In this document: piece by piece, positions 34,401-49,400 of the stretch
Position numbering within the stretch: the stretch's first letter is position 1
How the letters are laid out: each line of letters starts with the position of its first letter
Made by a program: the position numbers and the translations under genes
From: Oegoconia quadripuncta
Taxonomy: Eukaryota > Arthropoda > Insecta > Lepidoptera > Autostichidae
Direction of reading: 5' to 3'
NCBI GenBank assembly: GCA_949316235.1
Contig: OX438745.1
Span: 5,027,001 to 5,091,000 of the forward strand
Length of the DNA: 64,000 nt
The notes under the pieces: generated by a model
Database searches by the model: none
Seen by the model: only the letters and a program-made list of their open reading frames with translations
Told to the model about the DNA's origin: nothing

Positions 34401-37400
34401 GGTCCAGCTTCTTTGACGCTATAATGACATAGACAACTGCAGAAACGCGATATGCATGTCCGAAATTGTAAATATAAAAGAAGTACACCGAGTTTTACTT
34501 ACCCTTACTACTAGAATATACAAAGAGATTGCATTCAGTCGGATGGAACTCCGCGGCGGTTATCACCTGAAACAAAGTATTTAACTTATATCATAGAGTA
34601 TATGCTTAGACATACACACAGCGCCATTTAGTTCCCCACTATGCTTAGTACTCACTAGACTTGTATTATGGTTACCAGATGGTTGATATACCCACTTAAA
34701 TACGTTTTGGTAGATAAATAGATATATATAAATGAAAAACAGCCCTAACTCGGGTCCGTATTTATTATACAAACATATGACCCTAGCGGGATTCGAATCC
34801 GCGACCTTTTAGTATAGCAGTCAGCGTTTCTAACCACTATACCAAACAGGTCGTCATATTAATATTGTTAAGTAAATGTAGGTTTTAAAAAATACAGTAG
34901 AAAAACTAGAGGACCCAGCAGGCCCATGAAAAATTCGACGACTTCGGAAGCATGTGTAAAGGTGAAATGTATTTATCTGTACTGCAAGTTTTGGTCAACT
35001 AAGAAATGACAGATTCGACAAACTACAAATTCTGTAAATGTCAGATTCTGAAAGAGAAAATGAAATTAGTTATTAAAATAAAATTATTAAACAATAGATT
35101 TGAACTTGCGCAACTTGGAAGCAAAATCTAGGTTTCGATTATTATGAAATGTGATAGATGACAGTCATTTGTAGAATTTTGACATTTGCAGAATCAAAAA
35201 AGAGCTGTATTTAAAAACGCCTCCAAAAATCGGATATAAAATTGTTCAATTTAAAGAAGCACCTCTCCTCAGAAACATAGTGCAGAGAGTTGATATAAAT
35301 AAATATCCTTGCACATACACACAGCGCCATCTAGTTCCACACTAAGTAACTAGTCTTGTATTATGGATACCAGATGGTTGATAAACTACAAAAATACATT
35401 TTTTTTGTTAATAAATACATAATTATAAATGTAAAACTCTGGCACACATATCTGTATTCATCCTACAAACATATGCCCCTCGAAACCGGAACCTTTTGGT
35501 TTAACAGTCAAGAGTTTGTAACCACTACACTAAATAGGGCCGTCATAAATAATAAAAACATATATGAATAAACAATGTACCTCCGTGAGCTCCTCCATAT
35601 TCGCCGGCTTAATGTCGACGATATTGAAGCTCTGGTCGGTGATCTCCAGGTGCCAAAGGTTGATACGGAGGTCGTCCGCCGACAAATAGGTCTCCTGATC
35701 GGAGTTGAGCGAGATCGAGTTTATGTGGTAGGTGTGCGCGTTCGCGAATATCCGCCTGCCGACAAATAGTAATAATGACATACTAAACACACTCGAGAGC
35801 AAAGAAAGCTACCCATGCAATAAATCTTCATATAAAAAAATCCCTATATATTTGGTTTTATAAATTGGTAAATAACACAGTGTGCCGTGTGATTTCAGGC
35901 ATGTTAAATAATTTGATCCACGTATGGACGGCGTGTCTACGGGGTCATCTCGACACTATTCAGATTCTCTCCAAATTCGGTGCAAGCTGAGTCACTGTAC
36001 AGCTTATTCAAAAATAAATATACCATCTAGTACCACACTAAGCAACTAGGCTTGCGTTGTGGATACCAGATGGTTGATATACTATATAAATACTTGTTTT
36101 TATAAATATAAACATATATAAATGAAAACATCCATAACTCGTAACTTTTTGGTATATTAGTCAGTGTCTAACCCACTGCACCAAATATTGATTAAATATC
36201 TCGCATAGAGGTTGTATAGACCACATTGTCACTTTCCATCAGATGAGATTGTGGTCAAACGCGTATTAGTTAATCATAAAAAAAAAGATCGACACCAAAT
36301 TAAAAAAAAAACGACTCTTCTCGTGTATGTCGTAAAAAACAAGGAGGGATTTTATACCAAACACATCTAACAGACTTGCACGTTTCAATGGCGATGGGCT
36401 CATGTATGCATTCCTGTATTCTTTGAAATGTAAACTGCGGCTGGTGTTCCACGCGTTGACCAATATTTGGAACTCCCAAACGCTTTGTTTGCGATTTCTC
36501 TGACCACCCTATTAGGGACCCTAATAAGTTATGTATGTAAATAACAAAGTACTATACCAGTTTTAATGACACCCGACCAATGGCAATTTCCATTGCATGG
36601 AGGATTTACTACATATAACCCGCATGTTTCTGTATGTCAGCTATCACCATGACCATGATGCTAACTCGTACGTCAACACAATGTATCACATTCTAATTAC
36701 GGGATGAATAAAATTTAAATCTACGTCCCCGCTGCTACCGTGCAGGTATAGCAAAAAACAAGCAAACCTTCCCTTTCTTTACGGGTTGTTGTCAACTCTT
36801 GCAAGGGCAACTGGGTTAAGGGGTGAGAGGAGTATCTAAGTGGATTGGACATCGGTGCGATTCACCAGGCTGCATCTCGTCCCAGAGTCGTATTATAAAA
36901 TAGATATATGGATGGATAAGCAAGCATGAACACGGCCGCTCGGTGCTATTCAGTCTAATTTACAATATAACACATATTTTTTCCTACTTTTGTCCGAATT
37001 ACAAGTTATTGCTTATTACATATTTATTATACACATTACAACTTATTTAAAAAGAGCAACCCTTGACTTTCTTGCTTTTTCCTTTTCTGGGGAAATCATT
37101 ACATTTAGATATACCTTTAATTATGTTCCTTTTAACCCCTGACTATAAACGATGGGTGTTTGATCGGCTTGTGTGAGTCTAGGCATCGTCCAGATGTTTT
37201 TTTTTTTTAATAGCCCTTGAACTCAGTCACACCTGATGTCAAATGAAGATGAGGCCGAAGGTGGAAACCCCATCTTATTTGGGAGACTGGCTATATATCT
37301 CTGACAACCGGAACACAATAATGCTATTAACATTATTGTTTGGCAGCAGACTTAGATAAGATGATGGTAGCTAGCCAGGCGGACATGCCCTACCAGCAAC

Positions 37401-40400
37401 CAAGGCGAGTACTAAACGTGAAACCCGCTGGGGATCGAACCCGCGACCTCTGATTCGGAAACCCTATGTTGTTTACATTGAGCCATGGAGGTGGTTAAAC
37501 AAGCTGTATGAATAAGCAGTAATTTTAATATAAAAAAAAATGTGCCAGCTACAATTTAGACTCATTAACATAATGACTCGTATTGTTTTTATTGATATTT
37601 ATATAATAATAATGAAGAAGTACAAATTTTATTGTACTATAATTTAAACGTTACCCATTCAATTATAACAATAACCATTGTCAGTAACATTAAGAATCAT
37701 TAATTGGCATAAGTTTGGTATTAGTTTTACTGTATAAGAATTTCTAATAATACAAACAGCCATATCACAGGAAATAAAAACTCCAAACAGCATTAAAAGC
37801 TTCTTTCCGGCATTTGTTTAATAAACCCTAACAAGTCAAGTGTTAATAAGATTGGCATACAAATCGACTCCGGCAAATTATTAATTCTGCCTTATCACCT
37901 CATATTGGAGTGCTCTCGGCGTCTGTTTACTTTGAGATAACGTGTCCACTAATTTGATTATTATTATACGAGCCGGTCTGTTTGCGTTATCACTTGACTC
38001 GTTTTCTCACCTTTTTATTATGAGCTGTGGTTCTAATAAACACTTATCGTTGTATCTATGTAATATGATAAAAGGTTTTCCTCTCTGTATACGCAATTTA
38101 CGTTGAAAGAATATGATTGCGAAGAGTGCTATAGAGGCAATAAGAAAGACTTATTAAGGCAGCTGCTCACAGACTCACCTCTCTCGATTCTTTCGCGTTG
38201 TAGGTATTTAATTAATTATTTTAACACCATATTTGACGATTACTGTTATATTAAACGTGCATATTATAAATTAGGATTTAGGATCTTAGAATTAGGACGA
38301 TCATCATTTATAAATTAGGACCTAAAGTGTCTCTTAGAGATAAGTTTAGGGAAATTGATATCTTAACAATGACTTCTCAATACATTTATGAGAATTTGTT
38401 ATATGCAAAAAAAAAATATAACTTTATTCGCTAAAAAAGTGATAGGCACAATATTAATACAAGGAATAAGAACCAGTTATCTGTTTATGTTAGCCGACTT
38501 CACAAAGTTAGTAAATCCTTCAAAGGGCAACTTTTATAATAAGGTTCCAGTAGACATAAAAATTTTGCCTTTAAATAAATTTAAAGCAATCACTAAACAG
38601 AAATTATTAGCAAAAGGCTATTATAAAATCACTGACTATTTGAATGATAAGCAAGCATGGATATAGCTGTCTTATTATTCATATAATTATCAAATCATAA
38701 ATTGTAACCCCTAATCTGTTTAAAAGAGCAACCCTAGAGTTTTGCTCGTTCTTCTCTGGGGAGTCAGCTTTGTGAATGAGCCGTAAATTTTAATGTAATA
38801 TTAATAGTGACGTTTTCAAGTGATAATTTTATCCTATGAAATAAAATATTTTGATTTGATTATGATTCATACAATTATTACACCACCATACGACATGATC
38901 TTAACAAAATTATTATTGCCAATTTTGCATTGGTACCCTCGCTTTCTCTCACATAGGGCACTAGCTGAAAATCGATGTGTTACGGTTATAGGATGCACAC
39001 TGAGCGATGGTCCATTTGTGGTACAGTTACACATACAACTCTATTATAATATACATATTATAGTTGGTATACCTCTCGACAGGAAAGGGAGTTCCACATA
39101 ATCGTCTCGCAATCCCCCAGGCGAGCGGTATGCTTGACAGATTTTGAAGTGCAAGGTGTCGTTAGATTCGTCTTGGTCCTCAGAATGTCATAGGATAAAT
39201 TTTATGGTAAACTTGACGAAGCTTGTGCTTGACGAAGAGACTAACCTGGGAGAGGCTTCCACCATGAGCTCCGCGGGCCGCACGGTGGGTACCCGCAAGG
39301 CCGTGATGCGAGCCGGGTCGCGGGGCCGGCCGCCCTCCTCGCGCGTATTATAGCCGGTGACTCGCTTGTCCCGCTCCGACACCTTATGAAAGGAGACTTG
39401 TGATAAACCACTTCTCTGGTTATTCGTATGAATAATTATAAACAAATTCCAGCTTCAAATTTATCCAAATTATTTGAAATTCAACGTGTTAGCGCATGAC
39501 CTTAATTATAAATATATATCTTTGCACATATACAGCGCCATCTAGTTCCACACTAAGCAACCAGGCTTGTATTATGGATACCAGATGGTTGATAAACTAC
39601 ACAAATTATTTTTTTTTTAAATAAACACATCCATAACTCGGGAAACATGTCTGTATTCATCATACAAACATATTATGCCCCTAGCGGGAGTAGAACCCGC
39701 GACCTTTTGGTATAGCAGTCCGGGTTTCTAACCACTACACCAAACAGGTCGACATTATGTTAGGGAAAAAAGAGCCTCCTCGCACAGCCATTTTTAATTC
39801 TTACTAGGAAGGCCCTATTCTCATGTCAAAATATGAACTATAGTAATAATCGAATTTGACATTTATTTACAAGTAATTTGAGAGTTGAAGTACTCATCAG
39901 AGTGCTTATCAACTTGCTAAAAGGCATTTATTGTGTTAACGAAGAGAACTAAAAAAAATGGATTTATTCGAAAATATTGAAAAATTACTGAATTCAAGAT
40001 AAAGTCATAGTTAAAATTTAAGATTTGCTCAGACCAATGGGGTATGTATGTTGGTTAGATTTCTTTGGATATTACCCAGGAGCATAGTTCCTCCCCCTCT
40101 GGGTAGCGCAGTTTCCTATTAGCTATACATAATGATCAGTCTAGGCATTCAAGGAGTTGAAAAAAGTCGAAAACTCACCTTCCATAACTTAATAGTCTTA
40201 TCATTAGTAGAAAGTAGGAAGTGCGACTGGTTCTTCCTCTTGAGCCACCGTATCTTGTTAATCTTCTCCTCTATCTCCAACGATTTGAGGTAGTCGAACT
40301 CCGGCTCGTGAGACTGGAAGGTCGAGTATACATTGTACTCCCCCTTCTTCGGTACACACTGTTTTGATGCTGGGTCTCTCTGCGGAAGAAGAAAATAAAT

Positions 40401-43400
40401 GAAGATCTGATGCAAATATTAGTCCAATGTGACCCTGCCTTAAGAGGGTTACGGGTTCGGTTGCCGGTAAGAGTAAATATTGTGTAATAAATACGAACAG
40501 TTATTCTTTAGTCACGGGTAAAGATAATAAAGGTGGGCTATTTTGCGTTAGGTAGGTGATTAGGGCCTCACACCAGCCAACCAAGCTCCACAAGGAAGCC
40601 CAGCTATCCTGTGATGTTGCTATTAGCATATGTTTATATATTAGTGATACAGACAGACAAACTTTCTTTAGTTTGGATCCAGAGATTTGTTGTCCACGTA
40701 AATGACAGACATTTTTGCAATTTCACTGCCTATCTTACACCTCAAACCTGTCCACAAAGCTATAAGGCAGAAGAAATACACCGTAGAGATAGTAACCTAT
40801 TTTCGAAAAACTGATATCCGAATTTCAATATTCCGTAAACACTATGTATTTCTAAGGTTTGCTGGTAGAAAACTCTATCGGAGTTAAACTCGCCTTTGTA
40901 CATTTTATATACAATGCATATTTCTGTAACGATTTTGTGTACAATAAAGATATTAAGATATATTCGTACATTTTACAATTTCCATATGTATGTCTGGACA
41001 TCTTTTTAAATCACCACAATCATGTAATGTGTACAGAAGTATTCTTTCTCCGCACAAGGTTACTCCGCTTTACGATTAGTCTTCTTTACTAAATACCGAA
41101 ATTATACTTATTTGGCAGCCATATTAAACTTCCGAATTATCTACTTCCAACACTTTAATTTTCATTGCAATAAAATGGTAAAAAAACGAGTCATAGGGTC
41201 AGGCCTAAACTGCATCCTAAAAAGAAATACAATAATTTTTAGATGAACGTTCGCCCGCTATGCCCTTCTGTTAGATTGACATGTATGTATGGAGAAATGA
41301 AATTCGGCCTTGTAATATAATGGTCAATTGATCTATCGGTAATGAGGTCAAACAAAACGCGGAAGTCTAATACAAAAGAAAACATAATTTCGGTTAATCA
41401 AAAATATGTCTAACTAATAAATGTGAAAACATTAGAGGAATAACAATATTCCTATCAAAATATTTTATTTCATAGGATAAAATTATCACTTGAAAACGTC
41501 ACTATTAATATTACATCTAAATTTACTGCTCATTCACAAAGCTGACTCCCCAGAGAAGAACGAGCAAGAAACTCTAGGGTTGCTCTTTTAAACAGATTAT
41601 GGGTTACAATTTGTGATTTGATAATAATATGAATAATAATAACACAGCTATGTCCATGCTTGCTTATCATTCAAATAGTCGGTGATTTTATAATAGCCTT
41701 TTGCTAATAATTTCTGTTTTATGATTGCTTTAAATTTATTTAAAGGCAAATTTTGAATGTCTACTGGAACCTTATTATAAAAGCGTATACATTGCCCTTT
41801 GAAGGATTTACTGACTTTGTGAAGTCGGCTAACATAAACAGATAACTGGTTCTTATTCCTTGTATTAATATTGTGCCTATCACATTTTTAGCGAATAAAG
41901 TTATATATATTTTTTTTTGCATATAACAAATTCTCATAAATGTATTGAGATGCCATTGTTAAGATATTAATTTCATTAAACTTATCTCTAAGAGACACTC
42001 TAGGTCCTAATTTATAAATGGCACGAATAGCACGCTTCCGTAGGAACAAAAATATCGGAAATACAATAGGTAACCCCCGCTACCTTAATTGTTTGCAGAC
42101 TGTACATACAACAAAGTCCGGCAACAGGTTTCCGCACTTTCTCCCCACACCGTACGCATAAATCACCGCTCGTATTACGATGATAATAAATAACTAATCG
42201 CGTCAGTCCGCTACAGTTCGTAATCTTATCTGTTTTTAGACGTGAATCAGGTGGTAATAAATGACTTTTCGACGGTGTAACTCTGAAAATTACTCGTAAT
42301 TACAGGAGCTATTGCCAACTTCAATGATAATGCACTTCATTGCCATTTCGTTCATCATTAGTCGAATTTGACAGTTTACTTATTTATTTATTTATTTTCG
42401 GGAAACTGACAGTCGTTACATTATAATGTAAATTAGAACAAAATAGTCATAGCATAGACAGAAATAGTCTCCACAGATAGTGTATAGTTGAACCTTACTG
42501 CTATTGGTGAAATTCGACAGTTGCATTCTTTATTGCACAATAAATACAAACAAATTACAGTCACAAAATATATACAAAGCTGAGCTAATCTCTAAATAGA
42601 TCTCTCCCAGGCAACCCTGGCAACATTGCCGAGGAACTTTACTATTGGTCGAATTTTTTACCCCCGAAACTAACTTCACGGCTTTTATTTGCCGGTTCCA
42701 CGCCAGTCTGTGTCACCAATTTGGTAATAACACTGCCTGTGTAAGCTGCGCGTGACGCTTTCGGAAATGTGAACGCAGCGAGACCTGCTTATACTGGAAT
42801 CCCATTACCTTTTAGAAAACATCCCACCAATCCATTATTCATTACTTCGAAGTACAATTAATTTTTATGTGTTTCAACTATTACTTAATAAACGCAAAGA
42901 AAAGCAAATCTTCCGTACAAAAATTCGGGATAACCCGCGTTTCAGTTAGCTTATATTCCCACTGAGTCTGAGCTGGCGATATTTTCCTATACGCTTAGCT
43001 ATACGAGGGCGGTCCCATAAATATCCGACCTTACTTACTTACTGGCAGTTTTTATTTGATTAAATACTCTTTTTAGGAAGCGTGAACATTAAGAAATTTA
43101 AATTTAGAATTCGAACGCGCTAGGTTATTTGGCATTTGTTCTGAAGCATATTTAGTGAAAGTTTTCATCGCATTTTTCGACTATGGATAAAATTGGTGTT
43201 CGGTACGTAATTCAATATTTTTATTTGAAAGGTCTCAGCCCAACTTATATCAAAGTGGAGCTAGATTCTACTTTGGGGGAGTCTGCTCCTTCATTTACAA
43301 CAATAAAATATTGGGTGGCAGAGTTCAAGCGCGGTCGCTCGAGCTGCCAAGATGAACATCGCAGTGGACGACCAAATGAGGTGAATAATCCAGAAATAGT

Positions 43401-46400
43401 AAAAAAAATCCACAAAACGGTACTGGATGACCGTCGACTGAAAGTGCGCGAGCTAGCAGATATGGTAGGCATTTCAAAAAGTGCAGTCCACCGTATTTTA
43501 ACAGAAAACTTGGACATGAGAAAGCTGTGCGCAAGATGGGTGCCGCGATTACTCACAGTAGAACAAAAACAGCGTCGTGAGGATGTGTCAGTCGAATGTT
43601 TAGCAAAATTTCGCAGCAACAAAGCAGAGTTTTTGCGTCGATTTATCACCATGGATGAAACATGGGTCCATCACTTTACACCTGAGACTAAGGAACAGTC
43701 AAAACAATGGACTGAAAGAGGAGAATCTGCTCCAAAGAAGGCAAAAACAGTTCCATCGGCAGGAAAAGTCATGGCTTCAGTTTTCTGGGACGCGCGTGGC
43801 ATAATTTTTATAGATTATCTTCCAAAAGGAAATTAATGGCGAGTATTATGCGAACTTATTGCAGCGTCTGAGTGAAAAAATAAAGAAAAAACGGTCTCAC
43901 TTGTCAAAGAAAAAACTTTTGTTTCATCAAGACAACGCTCCAGTCCACACATCCGGCATTGCAATGGCTAAAATCAAAGAATTAAAATTTGAATTGCTTC
44001 CCCATGCACCTTATTCACCAGATTTGGCCCCGTCAGATTATTTTCTGTTCCCAAACCTAAAAAAATGGCTCGGCGGGAAAAGATTTTCAAGCAACATAGA
44101 GGTTGAGTCTTTGGTTAATGGCTATTTTGAAGAGTTCGACGATTCCTACTATAGACGTGGCATTGAAGCTATAGAGCACCGCTGGGAAAAGTGTATCGAG
44201 CTACAAGGAAGCTATGTAGAGAAATAAATATAGTTTATCCCATTTATTTTGATTTTTCTTGATTAGGTCGGCTACTTTTGGGACCACCCTCGTATGTTAC
44301 CTCTCCACTTTCTCTTACTCTCCCACTTGTTTTGTTTTTTTGACCGGCATTCGCTACTGCCTAGTGGCGGTACCTTTATATAAGCCGAAAGCCCGATATG
44401 CCTTACAGTACTCGATTTGGATATCAATTAGTGTACATAACTTATTGAATTATTGGCTGTTCTCATTCCATTGAATTTAATTTTTGCTGACCGACTAAAA
44501 CATTTGGAATCATTCCGGGACTGAGTCGTCAACGTGACAAAATGTCCAGTGGACGAATTCAACTTCAACTTTTTATTTTAATTGTTATTAAACAATTAAA
44601 ATAAAAAGTTGAAGTTGAATTCGTGAATTTATGACCATTAGGTCATAAAGTACGAGTGTCAAAACGTACAAATGTCAAAACGTATAAAACTTAATAGCCA
44701 CAATGTTTTGGTGACAAATAATGTCATTGCTAAAATGTATGCGAGTTAGAATAGGTATGTATCCCTGTTTATAACGATTTAAATAACAGGCAAATTGCCG
44801 CAAGTGCATATGAAACTGCAGACCTACTTAATTTCAGTGTAAAAACATTTTTGGGCTTGCTCTATTTTGAAACCCTGGGCACCCCCACTGACTGCCTTGT
44901 GTACTTAAAATTAAAAATTAGTATAGTCTATGAGACGATGTTTCGTAATATGACTGTCGATAGCGGTTCTATGCTTAGATTGGTATGATTGTAGAATAAA
45001 TGAAGGTTACTATTCAGTTCGCATTGGTATTTCAGATTAAATGGGCAATTATTTATACGGGCTGCCACAATTCAAACCAATATACGTTTATCACTCCATT
45101 AAGCCGGCATGTAGGCGTTCATGGCTCCCGACCACAGACGCATAAATATTAGAAGACCGAATATAAGGATTACATAGTGTAACCTGTTTCAATACAAAAG
45201 TATTAGCAACGTTTAGGGGGTACGAGGAAATGTCTAGAAATGCGTTCTAAATACGTCGCTTATCAGATTACGGAATAATACCTCGGTAACTATTTTGTTT
45301 AGAAACGAACAATATTTATATATAAAAAGTCCGGTGAATGACTTAAGCTATGTATGGGATATGCGTCGACTTTAGCAAGATCATATGAATGCTTGGTCTG
45401 CCACTATTTATAAGTCTGTGCTCCCGATATAAAAGTTGTACCACACTGGCGCGATAACGCGACAAATCAGCAGCTGGACGCCAAACTGAGTCAAGTCCAG
45501 GATAATAAGGATTCATATTCCATACATCATCAACAGCCTTACACGTCCCCATTGTTGGGGCACAACCTCCTGGTCAGTCACTGGGAGAGGGTATGGGCGT
45601 AATCCGCCATGCGGGTCCAGTGCGGTGGTGGTGGTGGATTTAAGCCAGACTAGTGGCCACTTTTTTTTTTGTGCACCACGGGTTGATACCTGACCTCAAT
45701 CACACCTGATGTTAAGTGAAGATGAGGTCGAAGGTGGAAGCATACTGACCCGGAAGCCCTAACACATTTGGGGGACTGGCTATCTTATCTCTGACAACCG
45801 GAACACAACAATGCTATTAACATTGCTACTTGGCGGCAGATTTAGATAAGATGGTGGTAGCTAGCCAGACAGTCAGTGTTTTTAAGCCGTCCCTGTAGGC
45901 CACCGACTTGGCTTAACGACTGCCTTCAAATTGAAAACAACCGGGACCGACTATTTAACGTGCCCTCCGAAGCACAGAAACACTCATATTAAAATGCCAC
46001 TAGTTCTCACCCGTCCGAAGACCGGCCGCGCCAGTCATTGCTTAACTTCGTCTAATCGATAACGAATGCGAATGCGCCACCAGTGCTTCGATTCCACACA
46101 TCACATATTATTGCTTAGTTTGTCTCACTATTAATTTTTTACCTCTAGATTGTATAATGATTATTATTTAATACTGACTTTCCACCTAATTATTTTTTAA
46201 GAGAATCGAAATGAAAAATGAGAATCTGTAATTGGCATGACTTTGGCTTGTAAATTTTGTGTAATATTTTTTATAATGATGCTGTTGATTATGTATTACC
46301 AATAAAATAAAAAAAAAATCACCAGCCTATAAAAGTCCACCATTGGAAGATTTGCTCTAATCGCCACACTGGGCAGGCAAATTGACAATCGCCGCTTTTT

Positions 46401-49400
46401 TAGGAGCTTTGATACCACTGACGCTGGTGCCCAATGTCTATTACTGGTTTATTTTATCTCACAATCGCTTAGTCGCCACTTGGCGACACACGGAAGACGC
46501 TGCTCGGTCCTTTTCTAATCGACTGGGAATCACACGGCCAAGATTCCCATTCCGCTTCCTCATAAGGCAGAGTTTTATAGTATTTTCCGGAAAATCCTCA
46601 TTCTTGAAATTCAGGCAGTTCTAAATTCCCGGGTGATTTTTTTGGAGGTCGTCGGTGTGACAGAAACAGTTAATTTTCTTCATTGGGAATTAAGTCAAGG
46701 TTAATAATATGTTAACTAACAACACGCAACATAACTCAAGGGTGCCCACACTCGGTTAAAGGAAATAATATACTAGAAATTTCAGCTACCACATTAATAA
46801 TATGGTGACTAGATCTGTCCTGTCAGAGAGCTACGTCGTCTCGAAGATCTGATAGGTTGGGACTCAAAAGATCACAAATATTAAACATGGGGTGAATCTT
46901 AATTGTTACTATCACATCTATTTCATTTGTATGGATACTTATTAGAGATGGGCCGACTATGGTATTTGCAGACTATCCGACTTCAAATCATTCTAATACT
47001 CGACTATTGGTGGTTTTCGGACTATGTCGTCACATTGCTAACGCATGCATCGTGCGTTCACGCTGGGAATGTTATGACGAGTTTTGTTTACATGTTCGTT
47101 GTGTTGGCTGATCTATTTGAGAGTATTGTGAAATGTCGAAAAGAAATCAGGAGGGTGGACATGTCTACAAACATGAACCGTAACCAGTATAACGGTGTTA
47201 TTTCAAGCGGCGGTCAAGGCAGGAAAGCGAATACGAGAAGTATGACGAATCACATAAAATATAAGCAGGTATAAATAAATAAAATAAATACTCTTAGACA
47301 TACACACAGCGCCATCTAGTTCCATAGTAAGCAACTATAGGCTTGTGTTGAGCATACCAGATGGTTGAGATACTACATAAATACATTTCTTTTTGTAAAT
47401 AAATACTTATTATAAATGAAAACATCCATAACTCGGGTACACATGTCCGTATACATCACACAAACATATGCCCCTAGCGGGATTCGAACCCGAAACCTTT
47501 TGGTATAATGGTCAGAGTTGCTAACCACCACACCAAACAGGTCGTCAAGGCATAAAGTGTTGGTTTTATTTCATTCATTATGCGCCGATTACAATTGACA
47601 TAATTTTCCGACTAGTCGGCGACTACAAAAGATGCCGAATAGTCTGCTTACCGATTAGTCGGCTCATAGTTCGAGTACTTATACAGAGAGCTCAAGTCTT
47701 TTTGAAGTTGAAACTCTTTAACAACAGACTTACAGGACTGACCCTTTTAAAACGGGTCGGGTGGCGATTCACACCACAAACGGTTCGCACCGCGGTGCGC
47801 AACGACCCATTCAATTTTTGAAGAGCCCCTTTCGCACCGGTGGTGTGAATCGCCACCTGCAAATTTTGAATGGGTCGATTCGCACCACAAGGTAAATGAC
47901 CTTTGATTCGGAAGTTGATTCTGTTCCGGACTCATAATAAAATATTTCACCTAGGTAAATAGAAAAAGTAGTAAGTAAAAATGTATAAATCATTTTTTTA
48001 ACATAATAGATTGCTTTACTTTTATTATTATAAAGAAGTAAATATACTCAACGTTAAAAATATTTTTTTTTACTAAAAAATAAGCTTCTATGTATACTGG
48101 CTAGACTAGAGAATTACTACAATATAACCACAAAATAAATACAAAGTATTATTTATTTATTATTATTTGTGATTATTTTAAGATTATCTATTTAGCCTAC
48201 AAAGATTTGTCTATTTAGCCCACAAAGATTAGGTTAAGTTTCATCATCATCATCTGATTTAAGAGCCATGCTCTTGTTGGTGGAGATTTTTCCATATCTC
48301 TCTGCTCTCCGCCTTCCTCTTGACCTCCTGATACAACACGACGTTCAACTTCTCTTTTGTTTGCTCCATGTAGCTTATTCTCGGTCTTCCTCTTTTTCTT
48401 TTCCCGTTTAAGTTTACATGACTTTTATTACTTGATTTTTATAATTATTTAAAAATGTTATTTATGATTGTTCCAAGATTATCTATTTAGGATTTCTTAA
48501 TTTGGTAATCAATCTTTGAAAAAGAAACTGGTAATAGTGTCCGTGATATGATAACAAACAACTTTCCCATACAAACATAGGTCGAAATGTGAAAAAAATT
48601 TTTGGATTTCCCATACTAAGTTGTGTCACGAGTGTCACGAGAGAGAGTTAAGTACTGGAGATTGATATTTTTAATTTCTTATTTGCCCTAACATCAAAAC
48701 CGTAATGAGCTCGCGATTCAGGACCACTACAAGACTCATTAGTCAGCAGTTTTGAAAAATGGTCTAAATCTTTGAAGTGGAGACTAAAATAAAAAAGATA
48801 TTAAAAATACTTGAGTCTTCTACAGCTTGGCTAACATGCCCCATAGTTGCTCTACAATGACAGGAGAAAGAAGCTTTGCATCGCTTTTCCTCGCTTAAAG
48901 GCCGAACGTCTGTATAGAGGTATAGAGGGACTAGTCATACTGGGCTAGCATATTACGTGTCGGCGCGTCCTCCACAAGTAGTCAGATGTTGTGTCATCGT
49001 ATGATACCACCGACCACTGGTGACAGGCAACACAAAATCGCATAAAGAATTTGATTAAAGGTCTTAGCATACGTGACGGGTAATTTCTCGGACGGAACGG
49101 AGACGGGACAGGTATAGTTCCTAACGTGAAAGTGGTTTTAAAACATACGTACAGGACGGTGTTCAACGATAGTCGTGCTAGTGCTGCAACCATATTTCAG
49201 CACAAAATGTTCGACTTTACTTTTGAAGAACTAGCAATGGTTGCCGTAGTATTAGATGAAGAAGATGCCATAACGATGTTTTTTCTATTGCCGTCCCGTT
49301 CCGCCCGTGTTTCTCGCCACGTGTATTTTATTGCTATGTTTTCAAATGCAACGATGTCAAAAAATCGTCCCGTTCCGTCCGGCACGAGAATGAACACGTC

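Noticed and set aside
43245..43652. 135-aa - strand open frame
   Set aside because: Antisense shadow of the mariner transposase.
46903..47274. 123-aa + strand open frame
   Set aside because: No recognised domain, no conserved start or splice context. Lies in B55 intron 2 and ends in a SINE; most likely chance.
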